Assembly: GCA_028819215.1 (NCBI GenBank)
Contig: JAPPMG010000015.1
Span: forward strand, 60,647 to 124,646
Reading direction: 5' to 3'
Origin: Bryobacterales bacterium
GTDB lineage: Bacteria; Acidobacteriota; Terriglobia; Bryobacterales; UBA6623
DNA: 64,000 nucleotides
The position numbers were made by a program, and so were the translations under genes. Below, in pieces: positions 45,137 to 53,448 of this stretch; the first letter of the stretch is position 1, and the number at the start of each line of letters is the position of its first letter. A model generated the notes under the pieces. The model worked only from the letters and a program-made list of their open reading frames with translations. It ran no database searches and was not told where the DNA came from.

Positions 45137-46140
45137 CGAGGCTGGCGCGCGGACGCTCGGCCTCGAGACGCCCAATAGACCTGCACATCCGGGTAATGAG
45201 TCAGCAGGGCTTCGGAACGATCGCGGCCCAGGGCCAGCAGGGCAGTGGCGAGGCCGTCTGCGTCGAGCCCGCTCGAAGCCACCACGCTGACGGCGGTTGA
45301 CACATCCGTGCAGCTAGCGTCGTCCCGGACGACGACGTGAGAGCATATCTGACCTCCCAGCAGGAAATAGCGCTCGCGACTGCCGGAAGTTGACACCGCT
45401 TGGTGCCGCAGCAACAGCTGGATCTCGGCGTCGCCGCGGTCGCCGATTTGGTCAATTGCAACGCTCCAGCCCGGCTTTCCGGGCGGTGGCGCCCCCGCCG
45501 CGATATCACCACCCACCGAGACCAGCGCTTGGGAAATGCCGCCCGATTGCAAAGCCTCGAGCGTCTCGTCCGCTACGAAGCCCTTGGCGATTCCGCCCAA
45601 GTCGAGCTGCAGGCCGCTCCGCCGAAGGAACACTGTCCCCGCCTCCGGGTCCAGTTCGACATGCCGCCAGCCTGTGAGTTTCCAAGCGCCTTCAAGGGCT
45701 GATGGCCCGGGCACTGCCGCACCCCAACCTCCCGCGCGCACCAGCCTTGTCACGCGCCCCAGCGTCGGATCGAAGGCGCCGTCGGAGTGCCGCGCCAATT
45801 CGATGGCGTGCCCGAGCACGCGCGCGAAATCCGCAGAGACCGGAGTGCGCGACTGCCGGGCCTTGCGCTCGACCTGGCGCAATTCTGAATCGTCGCGATA
45901 GCTGGACAGCCTCTGTGCAAGGTCTTCGACGCGGTCGAAAGCCGCGCGAAACGCTCGCGCCGGGTTGACCCCGGCCGGCGCGTATGCCTCGATCCGGACC
46001 ACCACACCCATGTGAGGCTCTTCCGCCACCAGCCTCAGCGGCTCGGAGTTTCCGCCGGAGGCGCATGCGAACAATGCGATCGCGACGCTTGGCGGGAGTC
46101 GCCGACTACTTGGCGCCCGCGGCGGAGTTCCAATAGGCAT
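45133..46140 (-). CDS. apbE: FAD:protein FMN transferase (ApbE-like)
   Basis: A 335-residue exported protein (hydrophobic PSVAIALFACASGG at about 17-30). ApbE attaches FMN covalently to Thr in target proteins outside the cytoplasm. Visible motifs are MGVVVRIEAY, LSSYRDDSELRQV, SDGAFDPTLGRVTRLV, LDLGGIAKGFVADE and LVSVGGDI. The usual HIIDP metal-binding segment is replaced by CSHVVVRDD, keeping the His, and TAVSVVASSGLDADGLATALLALG completes the site. It is followed in reverse by the convergent ROK kinase and lies downstream of the haem c/FGE-like gene (overlapping by about 35 nt on the same strand). A flavoprotein target is not obvious in the window. Confidence 0.88.
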   Translation of the reverse strand: MPIGTPPRAPSSRRLPPSVAIALFACASGGNSEPLRLVAEEPHMGVVVRIEAYAPAGVNPARAFRAAFDRVEDLAQRLSSYRDDSELRQVERKARQSRTPVSADFARVLGHAIELARHSDGAFDPTLGRVTRLVRAGGWGAAVPGPSALEGAWKLTGWRHVELDPEAGTVFLRRSGLQLDLGGIAKGFVADETLEALQSGGISQALVSVGGDIAAGAPPPGKPGWSVAIDQIGDRGDAEIQLLLRHQAVSTSGSRERYFLLGGQICSHVVVRDDASCTDVSTAVSVVASSGLDADGLATALLALGRDRSEALLTHYPDVQVYWASRGRASARQPR

Positions 46141-47458
46141 GCATCATCTCGGCGGTCGGCACCAATCGCGGGCGGACCAAGCGAAACCCCAGCCACTGGG
46201 CATCGGTGTGGTACCAGATGCTCTTCGGCAGTTGCGGGTCCTGCATCTTCCAGTCTTCCGACGAAGCCTTGCGTGCGCCGCAGCGCAGCGCGGGAGCGTC
46301 GTCCATCCACGATCCGCCCCGCACCACGCGGGGGTATAGTCGGCGCGCCTGGGCCCACGGGTTGTCGAGGGGCTGCTCGCTCGCAGTGTAGTGCGGCTCG
46401 TAGCGATCGAGCGTCCACTCCCAGACGTTTCCGTGCATGTCGTGCAAGCCCCACGCGTTGGGCGCTTTGCTGCCGATCGGTCTGTACTGCGCGTCGCTGT
46501 TCTCCCAGTACCAACCGTGCTCGTCGAGTCCATCCGCTTCGTTTCCAAAGGAGTATGCCGTGGTGCTGCCGGCCCGGCAAGCGTATTCCCATTCCGCCTC
46601 TGTCGGCAGGCGGTAGAAGTGGCCGGTCTTGGCACTGAGCCACTGGGCGTACTTGCTGGCTGCGTGCTGGGTCATGCTGATCGCGGGATAGCCGGTGATC
46701 CCCATGCCGAAGCTCATCTCGACATAAGGCGGTGTCGGGCTCGACACGGCTGCCGCCACCCTGTCCGGATCGACGCGGGCATCGGCTTCACGCAGCATGA
46801 AGCGCCGGAAGGCGTCCCAGCTCACTTCGTGGGCTGCCATCCAAAACCCGTCGATCGCGACCCGAACTTGGGGGCCTTCGTCGTCACCGCGGCCGGCCTC
46901 CTCCAAAGCCGTTCCGAGCGCGAACTCGCCGGCCGGGATCGGCATCATTTCGAGTGATACATCGGTGCCGGGAACGGCTTCGCTGTAGGGCTCGAAGCTT
47001 TCGTCCGACTCGGTTCTGGCACGGGATGCGATCAGCGCATGGATGCTCCGCGCCAGCGCCATCTCGGAGTCATCGGCGGGTGCGACGGGCTTGTCACCCG
47101 CTATCTTCACAGGAACGGTCCATGTCGCGCCTTGGGCGATCCACGAGCGCACCGCTGCCAGGTCCGCCGATGACACTCTCGGCCCCGTGGGAGGCATCGC
47201 TCCAGCCGAGTCTGCCGGGAGTATCATGCGAGCCAGCAGCGGGCTCCGGTCAGGCTGGCCAGCCACGATGGACGGCCCGGCCGCGCCGCCTTGAAGCGCG
47301 TCCTGGAGGGTCTCGAGGCTCAAGCCTCCCAGCCTGTTCGACTCTTGGTGGCAGCTCAGGCACTTGGCGCGAATCAACGGGCGGACTTCGCTGTCGAAGT
47401 CCGCAGCCGGAAGCGCGGCCGCTGCCGCTAGCAATGACAGGAGCAGATTCCTCGCCAT
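46106..47458 (-). CDS. Haem c domain fused to an FGE/SUMF1-like domain
   Basis: From ATG 47458, 450 residues; the longer frame from 47845 is unsupported. After a signal peptide comes a planctomycete-type cytochrome segment with CLSCH at 33-37, VAGQPDRSPLLARMI and MPPTGPRV. From about residue 165 an FGE-sulfatase domain follows (MPIPAGEFALGT, PTEAEWEYACRAGS, NAWGLHDMHGNVWEWTLDRY, VVRGGSWMDDAPALRCGAR). The active-site segment of true formylglycine-generating enzymes has two Cys around GGSx(M/L)C...C; here the first is Asp and the second position is Leu, so copper-dependent sulfatase activation is unlikely. ATG overlaps the upstream stop by one base. Confidence 0.87.
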   Translation of the reverse strand: MARNLLLSLLAAAAALPAADFDSEVRPLIRAKCLSCHQESNRLGGLSLETLQDALQGGAAGPSIVAGQPDRSPLLARMILPADSAGAMPPTGPRVSSADLAAVRSWIAQGATWTVPVKIAGDKPVAPADDSEMALARSIHALIASRARTESDESFEPYSEAVPGTDVSLEMMPIPAGEFALGTALEEAGRGDDEGPQVRVAIDGFWMAAHEVSWDAFRRFMLREADARVDPDRVAAAVSSPTPPYVEMSFGMGITGYPAISMTQHAASKYAQWLSAKTGHFYRLPTEAEWEYACRAGSTTAYSFGNEADGLDEHGWYWENSDAQYRPIGSKAPNAWGLHDMHGNVWEWTLDRYEPHYTASEQPLDNPWAQARRLYPRVVRGGSWMDDAPALRCGARKASSEDWKMQDPQLPKSIWYHTDAQWLGFRLVRPRLVPTAEMMHAYWNSAAGAK

Positions 47459-48753
47459 CAGACGAACTTCGTCACCCCCGGGCGTGCCAGCGGAGGAACG
47501 TCCAGGGGCATGTCCCACTGCAGGTTCTCGGGGAATCGCCTTTCTTGGGACGCCATGCCCCGTTCCCATGTAAGTTCTTGGCCGGTGTAGGCCGCCGTGC
47601 GGCCGAGGATGGCCAACTGTGTGCTGGTGGCCATGCGCACGCCATCGTTGATCGGCTCGCCGCGCCGGATGGAGCGGAAAAGCACATCGTGCTCTTCCTG
47701 GTACATGTTGCGCTGCTGGCCGCGAAAGACCCACGGATTCTCGCCTTCGATGCGGGGCATCAGGCCGCGCCCGATCGTCAGTCGGCCCTTGCTGCCGAGG
47801 ATGTAGTCGGCATTCTCGCGATGGCAGCCGCTGATCTGACGGCAACCCATAAAGGCTCGCACGCCATTGGGGTACAGGTAGTTGATCTCGAAGTGGTCGA
47901 AGATGTTCCCGTCGTGCGCGGGGATCTGCCTGCCGCCGACTGCCACGCAGCTCTCGGGCGGCTCGTCACCGAAGGCCCAAGCAATCTTGTCAACGCTGTG
48001 GACGGCCTGCTCGACCAACCCATCGCCGCAAAGCCATACGAAGTTGTACCAGTTTCGGATCTGCCACTCGACGTCACTCATGCCCAAGGGCCGCTCGTAG
48101 GCTGGAGGCATGGGCTTGACCGGGTTGGTGTAGTAGGTCGCGTAGTAGGCCAAGATGTCGCCGATCTCTCCGGAATGCACCCTGTCCATGGCCTCGATGA
48201 TCATGTTGTTGTAGCGCCAGCAGAACCCGGCTACGAGTGACAGGCGCTTGCTGCCGGCCAGCTTGGCGGTCTCCAGCACGGAGCGCACCCCGGGCGCGTC
48301 AACGGCCATCGGTTTTTCGCAGAACACGTGCTTGCCTCCATCGATGCAGGCCTTGAGGTGCTGGGGGCGAAATCCTGGCGGCGTTGCCAGCAACACCACA
48401 TCGACACCACTGTCGATCACCCCTTGAAACGCGTCGAGCCCCAAGAATTGGTGACGTTTTCCCACGCGCACCTTGCGCTTGCCCTCGTGGCGTCCCTCCA
48501 CCGCTTCCAGGCAGCGATCGATCCGCTCCTGCTCGACATCCGCCACAGCTGTCAGCACGGCGAAGTCATCGGCTTGCAGGGCTTGAGCGGCTGCGCCGGT
48601 CCCACGGCCACCACAGCCAACCAAGCCGACCTTTATCTCTTGGCTGCCTTCTGCGGCGGTCAGCAGCGAGGCCGTTCCGGCCGCCGTAGCGGCATCTCGC
48701 ATGAATGTGCGTCGCGATCGAGTTTGACGCTGTGCGGCGGTGGAATCTGACAT
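47458..48753 (-). CDS. Tat-exported Gfo/Idh/MocA oxidoreductase
   Basis: ATG 48753 begins MSDSTAAQRQTRSRRTFMRDAATAAG, a twin-arginine signal; earlier starts only add an Arg/Ala leader. The 431 residues have a Rossmann fold (VGLVGCGGRGTG, about 43-54), FCEKPMAVDAPGVR with the EKP loop, and WYNFVWLCGDGLVEQAVHSVDKIAWAFGDEPP, matching the Gfo/Idh/MocA family that oxidises or dehydrates sugars with NAD(P). Tat export allows a folded protein with bound nucleotide. It shares one base with the downstream haem c-FGE-like gene, and so is co-translated. Confidence 0.9.
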   Translation of the reverse strand: MSDSTAAQRQTRSRRTFMRDAATAAGTASLLTAAEGSQEIKVGLVGCGGRGTGAAAQALQADDFAVLTAVADVEQERIDRCLEAVEGRHEGKRKVRVGKRHQFLGLDAFQGVIDSGVDVVLLATPPGFRPQHLKACIDGGKHVFCEKPMAVDAPGVRSVLETAKLAGSKRLSLVAGFCWRYNNMIIEAMDRVHSGEIGDILAYYATYYTNPVKPMPPAYERPLGMSDVEWQIRNWYNFVWLCGDGLVEQAVHSVDKIAWAFGDEPPESCVAVGGRQIPAHDGNIFDHFEINYLYPNGVRAFMGCRQISGCHRENADYILGSKGRLTIGRGLMPRIEGENPWVFRGQQRNMYQEEHDVLFRSIRRGEPINDGVRMATSTQLAILGRTAAYTGQELTWERGMASQERRFPENLQWDMPLDVPPLARPGVTKFV

Positions 48754-49780
48754 GCTTCTCGCATTGTCGCCCACCGCTGAACGAATTGCATGCGGCGGCA
48801 GAGTTCGATGCCCATCGGGCGCAGTGAGACCGGTGGCCCGGACGTACCATGAGAAACAGGTGCAAGGGCTGATCGCGAGTATTGTCGCTGTCGCGGGCCT
48901 GGCATGGCGCGGCAGAGCCGCTGTCGCAGCGCTTGCGGCGCTGGTGCTGACGCTGGCCCAGGCGGTGCCCTTAACGGCGCAGTCTTCCGATCTTGGCGAC
49001 GAGGCCGAAGCGGGTCTGGCGCTGGTCAACTTGGACCTGCTGGATAGGCGGGATGGCTATGCGATCCCCGCCGACAGCCGATTCCTCCCGGGCGAGACGA
49101 TCCACGTCTATTTCCAGATTGGCGGCTATCAGGTTGGCCGGGAATTCCGCATCTCGCTCAGCTACGAGACAAGAGCCTTGGACCCCGACGGACAGTCGTT
49201 CTTCGCGGCCGAGGGGGGCAAGATCGATACCGAACTCGCCCCGCAAGACGAGAATTGGATGCCGGTCGTGCGGTATTCGCCGCGCATCCCCGATCATGCT
49301 GGCGGCGGCACGTATTCGATCCAGATCATCGTGCGCGACGAATTGGCTCAGACGAGCGTCACTGCGCGACTGCCAATTGCGGTCGACGGCAGCCGCGTGC
49401 AGAGAGCGGATCAGTTGCTAGTCCGGAACTTCGGATTCTCCCGCGCCGAGGGTGGCGACTTGCTGGAGGATCCCGTCTTTGACGCCGGAGAAGAGATTTG
49501 GGCCGACTTCTTCATCACCGGCTACAAGACTAGGGAGGACAACACCTACCAAGTTGAATCCGATGCTTGGGTCGAGGATGCTGAGGGAGAGAAGTTGTTC
49601 GACTTCAAGCCCGCTGGCGAGGCCGGCAGCCCGTTCTACCCACGGTTGTGGCTGCCTGCCAGGCTTCGGCTGCAGCTCGACGAGTCGATTCCGCCCGGCC
49701 GCTATGCGGTGGTATTGCGCCTGCGCGACATGGTGGGCGGAGTCGATGCCATCGAGCACCACGACTTCAGGATTCGCTGA
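48740..49780 (+). CDS. Exported beta-rich protein of unknown function
   Basis: Up to 346 residues from GTG 48740 (ATG 48752 or GTG 48863 are alternatives; I could not settle the start). A long hydrophobic stretch (AAVAALAALVLTLAQAVPLTAQ) acts as a signal. The rest is two similar beta-sandwich-like halves: SRFLPGETIHVYFQIGGYQVGREFRISLSYETRAL, and PVFDAGEEIWADFFITGYKTREDNTYQVESDAWVED, ending in LPARLRLQLDESIPPGRYAVVLRLRDMVGG. This resembles an internal duplication of a 100-residue domain. It overlaps the divergent Gfo/Idh start by some 14 nt. I do not recognise the family. Confidence 0.72.
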   Translation: MESDMLLALSPTAERIACGGRVRCPSGAVRPVARTYHEKQVQGLIASIVAVAGLAWRGRAAVAALAALVLTLAQAVPLTAQSSDLGDEAEAGLALVNLDLLDRRDGYAIPADSRFLPGETIHVYFQIGGYQVGREFRISLSYETRALDPDGQSFFAAEGGKIDTELAPQDENWMPVVRYSPRIPDHAGGGTYSIQIIVRDELAQTSVTARLPIAVDGSRVQRADQLLVRNFGFSRAEGGDLLEDPVFDAGEEIWADFFITGYKTREDNTYQVESDAWVEDAEGEKLFDFKPAGEAGSPFYPRLWLPARLRLQLDESIPPGRYAVVLRLRDMVGGVDAIEHHDFRIR

Positions 49781-49795
49781 CTGGTTTGGCGGCGG

Positions 49796-49801
49796 TATAA
49801 T
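49796..49801 (+). promoter_or_regulatory. -10 box of the redoxin gene
   Basis: A perfect TATAAT lies six bases before GTG 49808. TTCGCT at 49773-49778 is 17 nt upstream but weak. There is no room for a ribosome site, so the transcript is probably leaderless. The geometry matches the antitoxin promoter at 56828. Confidence 0.5.
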
Positions 49802-49807
49802 CGCCTC

Positions 49808-50395
49808 GTGTCTCTCACAGAATCTACGATGCTGCCGCTCGGTACGGCGGCACCCGACTTTTCGCTCCCTGATGTGGTTTCCGGCCGGAACCTTTCGCTA
49901 GCGGATGTCTCCACAGGCCGGGACGGCCTGTTGGTGATGTTCATCTGCGCGCATTGCCCGTTCGTGCTGCATGTCGAAGACGAACTCGCTCGGCTGGGCA
50001 AGGACTACGCCGGTTCGGCAGGACTCGGAATCGTCGCGATCTCTTCCAACAGCATCGAAACGCATCCGGAGGACGCGCCCGACAAGCTGAGGGCCATGGC
50101 GGGCAGGCTCGGCTTCAACTTCCCCTATTTGTACGACGAATCCCAACAGGCGGCGAAGGACTATACCGCCGCATGCACGCCCGACTTTTTCCTCTTCGAC
50201 GGCCTTGGCCAGCTTGTCTACCGTGGCCGGCTGGATGGCAGCCGTCCCGGCAACGGCGTGCCGCTGGACGGCCGCGACCTGCGCGGGGCGATCGATGCCC
50301 TGCTGGCTGGCGGACCGGTGCCGGAGGAGCAGGTGCCGAGTGCAGGCTGCAACATCAAGTGGGCACCCGGCAACGCTCCCGCGTATTTCGGATAG
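49808..50395 (+). CDS. Thioredoxin-like redoxin
   Basis: A 195-residue protein with an AhpC/TSA-type redoxin fold: APDFSLPDVVSGRNLSLADV (about 14-33), the FICAHCPFV segment with a Cys-x-x-Cys pair, VAISSNSIETHPED and ACTPDFFLFDGLGQLVYRGRLD. Such proteins reduce disulfides or peroxides; the CAHC pair favours a thiol reductase-like role. No signal peptide, so it is cytoplasmic. GTG 49808 follows a TATAAT box by six bases, which supports this start over ATG 49829. It lies just upstream of the haem c/PQQ dehydrogenase gene. Confidence 0.84.
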   Translation: MSLTESTMLPLGTAAPDFSLPDVVSGRNLSLADVSTGRDGLLVMFICAHCPFVLHVEDELARLGKDYAGSAGLGIVAISSNSIETHPEDAPDKLRAMAGRLGFNFPYLYDESQQAAKDYTAACTPDFFLFDGLGQLVYRGRLDGSRPGNGVPLDGRDLRGAIDALLAGGPVPEEQVPSAGCNIKWAPGNAPAYFG

Positions 50396-50403
50396 CCTGT
50401 TCG

Positions 50404-52794
50404 ATGGTGCTGTCGCACCTTGGATCGATCTCGCGGGTTCCTGCGGGAGCCGCTGCGCGCTCGACACACAACGGCGCAATCGCCCTCGCGATCTTGCTCG
50501 TTTCCGCCAGCGTCGCGGCAGGCCAGGGAACTGCCGACCTAGAGGCCGGACAGGCGGCGTTCGAGACCTACTGCGGCAGCTGCCACGGCGGTGACGGCCG
50601 TGGCGGTGAGTACGCGCCGGACATTGTCACGCCCGGCGTTACTGTCGGCCGCAGCGACGAGCAGGTCAGGGAAATCATCCAGGCGGGCTTGCCGGAACGG
50701 GGCATGCCCGCGATCAGCGTTCCGGATCCGCAGCTCGACCAGCTCTTGAGCTTTTATGGCTCGCTGACGAAGCCGGCCTCGCGGAGCGTCGTGGCCGGAA
50801 ATGTCGAATCCGGCGCGGAGATCTTCAGGCAGCGCGGCTGCGCCGACTGCCACGTGCCTGGCCCTGCGGTACGCATCCGAGGCCCGGATCTCGCCAGGAT
50901 CGGGGCGGAGCAGACGCTGGAGCAGATCCGCCAGTCCATCACCGATCCGTCGTCGCACATCGCTGCCGGCTATGCCGCTGTCCAAGTGCGTCTAGGCAGC
51001 GGCGAATCGATCGAAGGCTTCGCCAGAAATCGAAGCGCCCTAGACCTGCAACTGCAAACGTTCGATGGAGAGTTCCGCTTCCTTGCCCTTGACCAAGTGG
51101 CGGCGATTGACGAGCGCGCGGATTCCCTGATGCCGAAAATCGATCTGGACCCGGACGCACAGGCCGACCTGCTGGCGTTCCTGAGCCGGCAGGACGGCAG
51201 CGGAGCGCTGGCCCATGCGGCAGCGGGTCACGGTTCGGACTCGGGCATTGAGTTCGAGCGCATCCTCCACCCGAGGCCCGGAGAATGGCCCAGCTACAAC
51301 GGCCGGCTCGACGGCAACCGCCATAGCCAGCTGGACCAGATTCACCAGCGCAATGTGAATCGGCTAGAGCTGGCTTGGATGTATCCGCTGGATTCGCCGA
51401 ACCTGCTGGAAACCACCCCTGTTGTTGTGGACGGCGTGATGTACGTCACGTTCTCGAACGAGATCCATGCCCTCGATGCGCTGCACGGACGTCGCATCTG
51501 GAGCTATAGCCAGCCCCGCACGCCCGACATTCTCGGGGCCGCGGCTCGCGCCGCGAATCGGGGCGTGGCGGTGCTCGGGGAGCGGGTCTTCATGGTGACG
51601 GATCATGCCCATTTGCTGGCCTTCGACAGAGTGAGCGGACGCAAGCTTTGGGATGTCGAAATGGCCGATTACCGAGAGAACTACAACGCGACGATGGCTC
51701 CCCTCATCGTCAGGGACATGGTGATTTCCGGCATCTCGGGAGGTGACCAGGGCGTGCGCGGATTCTTGGCCGCATACGATCCCGAGACCGGGCGGCGGCT
51801 GTGGCGCTTCTGGACCGTCCCGCTGCCGGGCGAGCCGCTTGCCGAGACTTGGCAGGGCTCGGTGCTGCCGCATGGCTGTGGCACGACTTGGCTGACCGGG
51901 AGTTACGACGCGGATCTGGAATTGCTCTACTGGCCGACCGGCAATCCCTGTCCCGACATGAACGGCGACGAGCGGCTCGGAGACAACCTCTATTCCAATT
52001 CCATGCTCGCGTTGCGCCCGGACACCGGAGCGCTGGTATGGCACTTCCAGTACACCCCGCACGACGAGCACGACTGGGACTCGGTGCAGACTCCAGTTCT
52101 AGCGGACATCGAGTGGCATGGCGAGCGCCGCAAGCTGCTGCTGCACGCGAATCGCAACGGGTTCTTCTACGTCTTGGACCGAGAAGATGGTGAACTGCTG
52201 CTGGCCGAGCCGTTCGTGCGCAAGCTGACTTGGGCCGAGCGCGTCGGCGCCGATGGCCGCCCGGTGCTGGTCCCCGGCAAGCGACCCACGCGCGGCGGGA
52301 ATCTAGTCTGCCCCGGGTTGCAAGGCGCGACCAACTGGCCCTCCAAGTCGTTCGACCCCGCAACCGGGCTGTTCTATACGATGGCGTCAGAGTTCTGCCA
52401 CGTCTTCACGAAGCGAGACGAGACGTGGCAGGCTGGCAAGACCTACTATGGCGGCTCGGCTCGCGAGCCGAGCGGCGAACCGGGCGAACGCTACCTGCGC
52501 GCGATCGACGTGCTGACTGGCGACATTGCTTGGGAGCGCAAGCTGGGTGACTCGATCCGCGACAATTGGTCGGGCGTGGTCTCCACGGCAGCCGGGCTCA
52601 TATTCTTCGCCGACAACTCCGGGACGCTCTCCGCCGCCCGGTCGGCGGATGGCGAGCTGCTTTGGAGCCGCCACCTGAACGCCCGGGTGCGCGCCTCTCC
52701 TATGACCTACATGCTCGGCGGCAGGCAATTCGTAACGATCGCCGCCGGCAAGAACATTCTCACATTCGCGCTACCCCCTGTCGAGCTTCCGTGA
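50404..52794 (+). CDS. PQQ-type dehydrogenase propeller with two cytochrome c sites
   Basis: From ATG 50404, 796 residues. A signal peptide (GAIALAILLVSASVAAG) precedes a cytochrome with CGSCH at 57-61 and a second with CADCH near 146-150. An inserted domain (AVQVRLGSGESIEGFARNRSALDLQLQTFDGEFRFLALDQV) separates them from the propeller (LAWMYPLDSPNLLETTPVVVDGVMYVTFSNEIHALDALHGRRIWSYSQP and similar blades). It closely resembles the protein at 14856 but has one more haem site. It would oxidise a periplasmic alcohol or sugar and relay electrons through two haems. The substrate is unknown. Confidence 0.87.
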   Translation: MVLSHLGSISRVPAGAAARSTHNGAIALAILLVSASVAAGQGTADLEAGQAAFETYCGSCHGGDGRGGEYAPDIVTPGVTVGRSDEQVREIIQAGLPERGMPAISVPDPQLDQLLSFYGSLTKPASRSVVAGNVESGAEIFRQRGCADCHVPGPAVRIRGPDLARIGAEQTLEQIRQSITDPSSHIAAGYAAVQVRLGSGESIEGFARNRSALDLQLQTFDGEFRFLALDQVAAIDERADSLMPKIDLDPDAQADLLAFLSRQDGSGALAHAAAGHGSDSGIEFERILHPRPGEWPSYNGRLDGNRHSQLDQIHQRNVNRLELAWMYPLDSPNLLETTPVVVDGVMYVTFSNEIHALDALHGRRIWSYSQPRTPDILGAAARAANRGVAVLGERVFMVTDHAHLLAFDRVSGRKLWDVEMADYRENYNATMAPLIVRDMVISGISGGDQGVRGFLAAYDPETGRRLWRFWTVPLPGEPLAETWQGSVLPHGCGTTWLTGSYDADLELLYWPTGNPCPDMNGDERLGDNLYSNSMLALRPDTGALVWHFQYTPHDEHDWDSVQTPVLADIEWHGERRKLLLHANRNGFFYVLDREDGELLLAEPFVRKLTWAERVGADGRPVLVPGKRPTRGGNLVCPGLQGATNWPSKSFDPATGLFYTMASEFCHVFTKRDETWQAGKTYYGGSAREPSGEPGERYLRAIDVLTGDIAWERKLGDSIRDNWSGVVSTAAGLIFFADNSGTLSAARSADGELLWSRHLNARVRASPMTYMLGGRQFVTIAAGKNILTFALPPVELP

Positions 52795-52833
52795 CGGAAG
52801 CGGACCGAGGGCAGCGCAAGGCTCTACCTCTAG

Positions 52834-52870
52834 CCGGGAGCGAACTCCCCGCGGGAGCGGTGCGACCGCT
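52834..52870. terminator. Possible bidirectional terminator
   Basis: Two perfect hairpins lie between convergent genes: GGGAG-CGAA-CTCCC (52836-52849, tetraloop) and AGCGGT-gcg-ACCGCT (52856-52870). There is no T-run on either side, so a classic intrinsic terminator is not proven. Confidence 0.35.
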
Positions 52871-52897
52871 GTGCGGCCTGTGTTCGCGCAGGTCCGT

Positions 52898-53269
52898 TTA
52901 GGCAGCGCGCACGAAGTCGCCCGATTGGTGGGAGACGCCGGAGCAGTCGTACTCGTCTTGGCAGTAGACGCACAGCGTGGTCCACGGGATCGCCTCGAGA
53001 CGTTGTGGGTTGATCTCCGCCCCGCAGTCCTGGCAGATGCCGTACTCGTCTTCGTCAAGCAGCCTGAGCGCGGTCTGAACAGCCTTGCGGGTCTCGAAAT
53101 CGTTGTTGATCACGCTGATGGTGAGGTCCATCTCGAACCGCGTCTGCATTTGGTCCATGGGATCGTTGCAGCGGTCGCGGATCAATTCGTCCCGGCTATT
53201 GCGCCGGGTCAGCGCGTCGAGTTTCGCCAGCAGCTGCTGGCGCACAACTTCTTTTTCTAGAGTGACCAT
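52898..53269 (-). CDS. DksA/TraR-type C4 zinc-finger protein
   Basis: From ATG 53269, 123 residues; a longer frame from 53329 adds an Arg-rich leader. A coiled-coil-like helix (KEVVRQQLLAKLDALTRRNSRDELIRDRC) is followed by ETRKAVQTALRLLDEDEYGICQDCG and LCVYCQ. Cys79, Cys82, Cys100 and Cys103 form the C4 zinc site. DksA/TraR proteins bind RNA polymerase through its secondary channel and tune stringent-response promoters. DksA has acidic residues at the coil tip; here the corresponding residues are only partly acidic. It has its own candidate promoter about 100 nt upstream, downstream of the uracil-DNA glycosylase gene. Confidence 0.87.
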   Translation of the reverse strand: MVTLEKEVVRQQLLAKLDALTRRNSRDELIRDRCNDPMDQMQTRFEMDLTISVINNDFETRKAVQTALRLLDEDEYGICQDCGAEINPQRLEAIPWTTLCVYCQDEYDCSGVSHQSGDFVRAA

Positions 53270-53368
53270 GTGAGTGTTTCTCCTTGCAGAAGATCTAGAG
53301 CGCAGTTGCTGACTCCGGCCCGCCTGCAATAACGGTCCGGCTATGTGCCCGGATCGATCTTCTTAACT

Positions 53369-53403
53369 AGTAGAGTATAGATGAAAACCACCGTCAAGTG
53401 GTT
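53369..53403 (-). promoter_or_regulatory. Candidate promoter of the DksA/TraR gene with inverted repeat
   Basis: On the minus strand TTGACG (complement of 53392-53397) and TCTACT (complement of 53369-53374) are separated by 17 nt. The -35 is flanked by a 6-bp inverted repeat, AACCAC (53386-53391) and GTGGTT (53398-53403), which could be a regulator site. The surrounding region (53330-53450) is strikingly AT-rich for this window. Confidence 0.4.
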
Positions 53404-53448
53404 GCACCTTGTAAAGAAAATTTTTTTCCATGGACAATAAACGAGCTT

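Noticed and set aside
46106..47845. Longer form of the haem c/FGE-like protein from 47845
   Set aside because: The added leader is Arg/Pro-rich and lies within the Gfo/Idh gene; ATG 47458 begins a clear signal peptide.
46954..48240. 428-residue plus-strand open frame
   Set aside because: Covers parts of two genes on the opposite strand that have firm family motifs.
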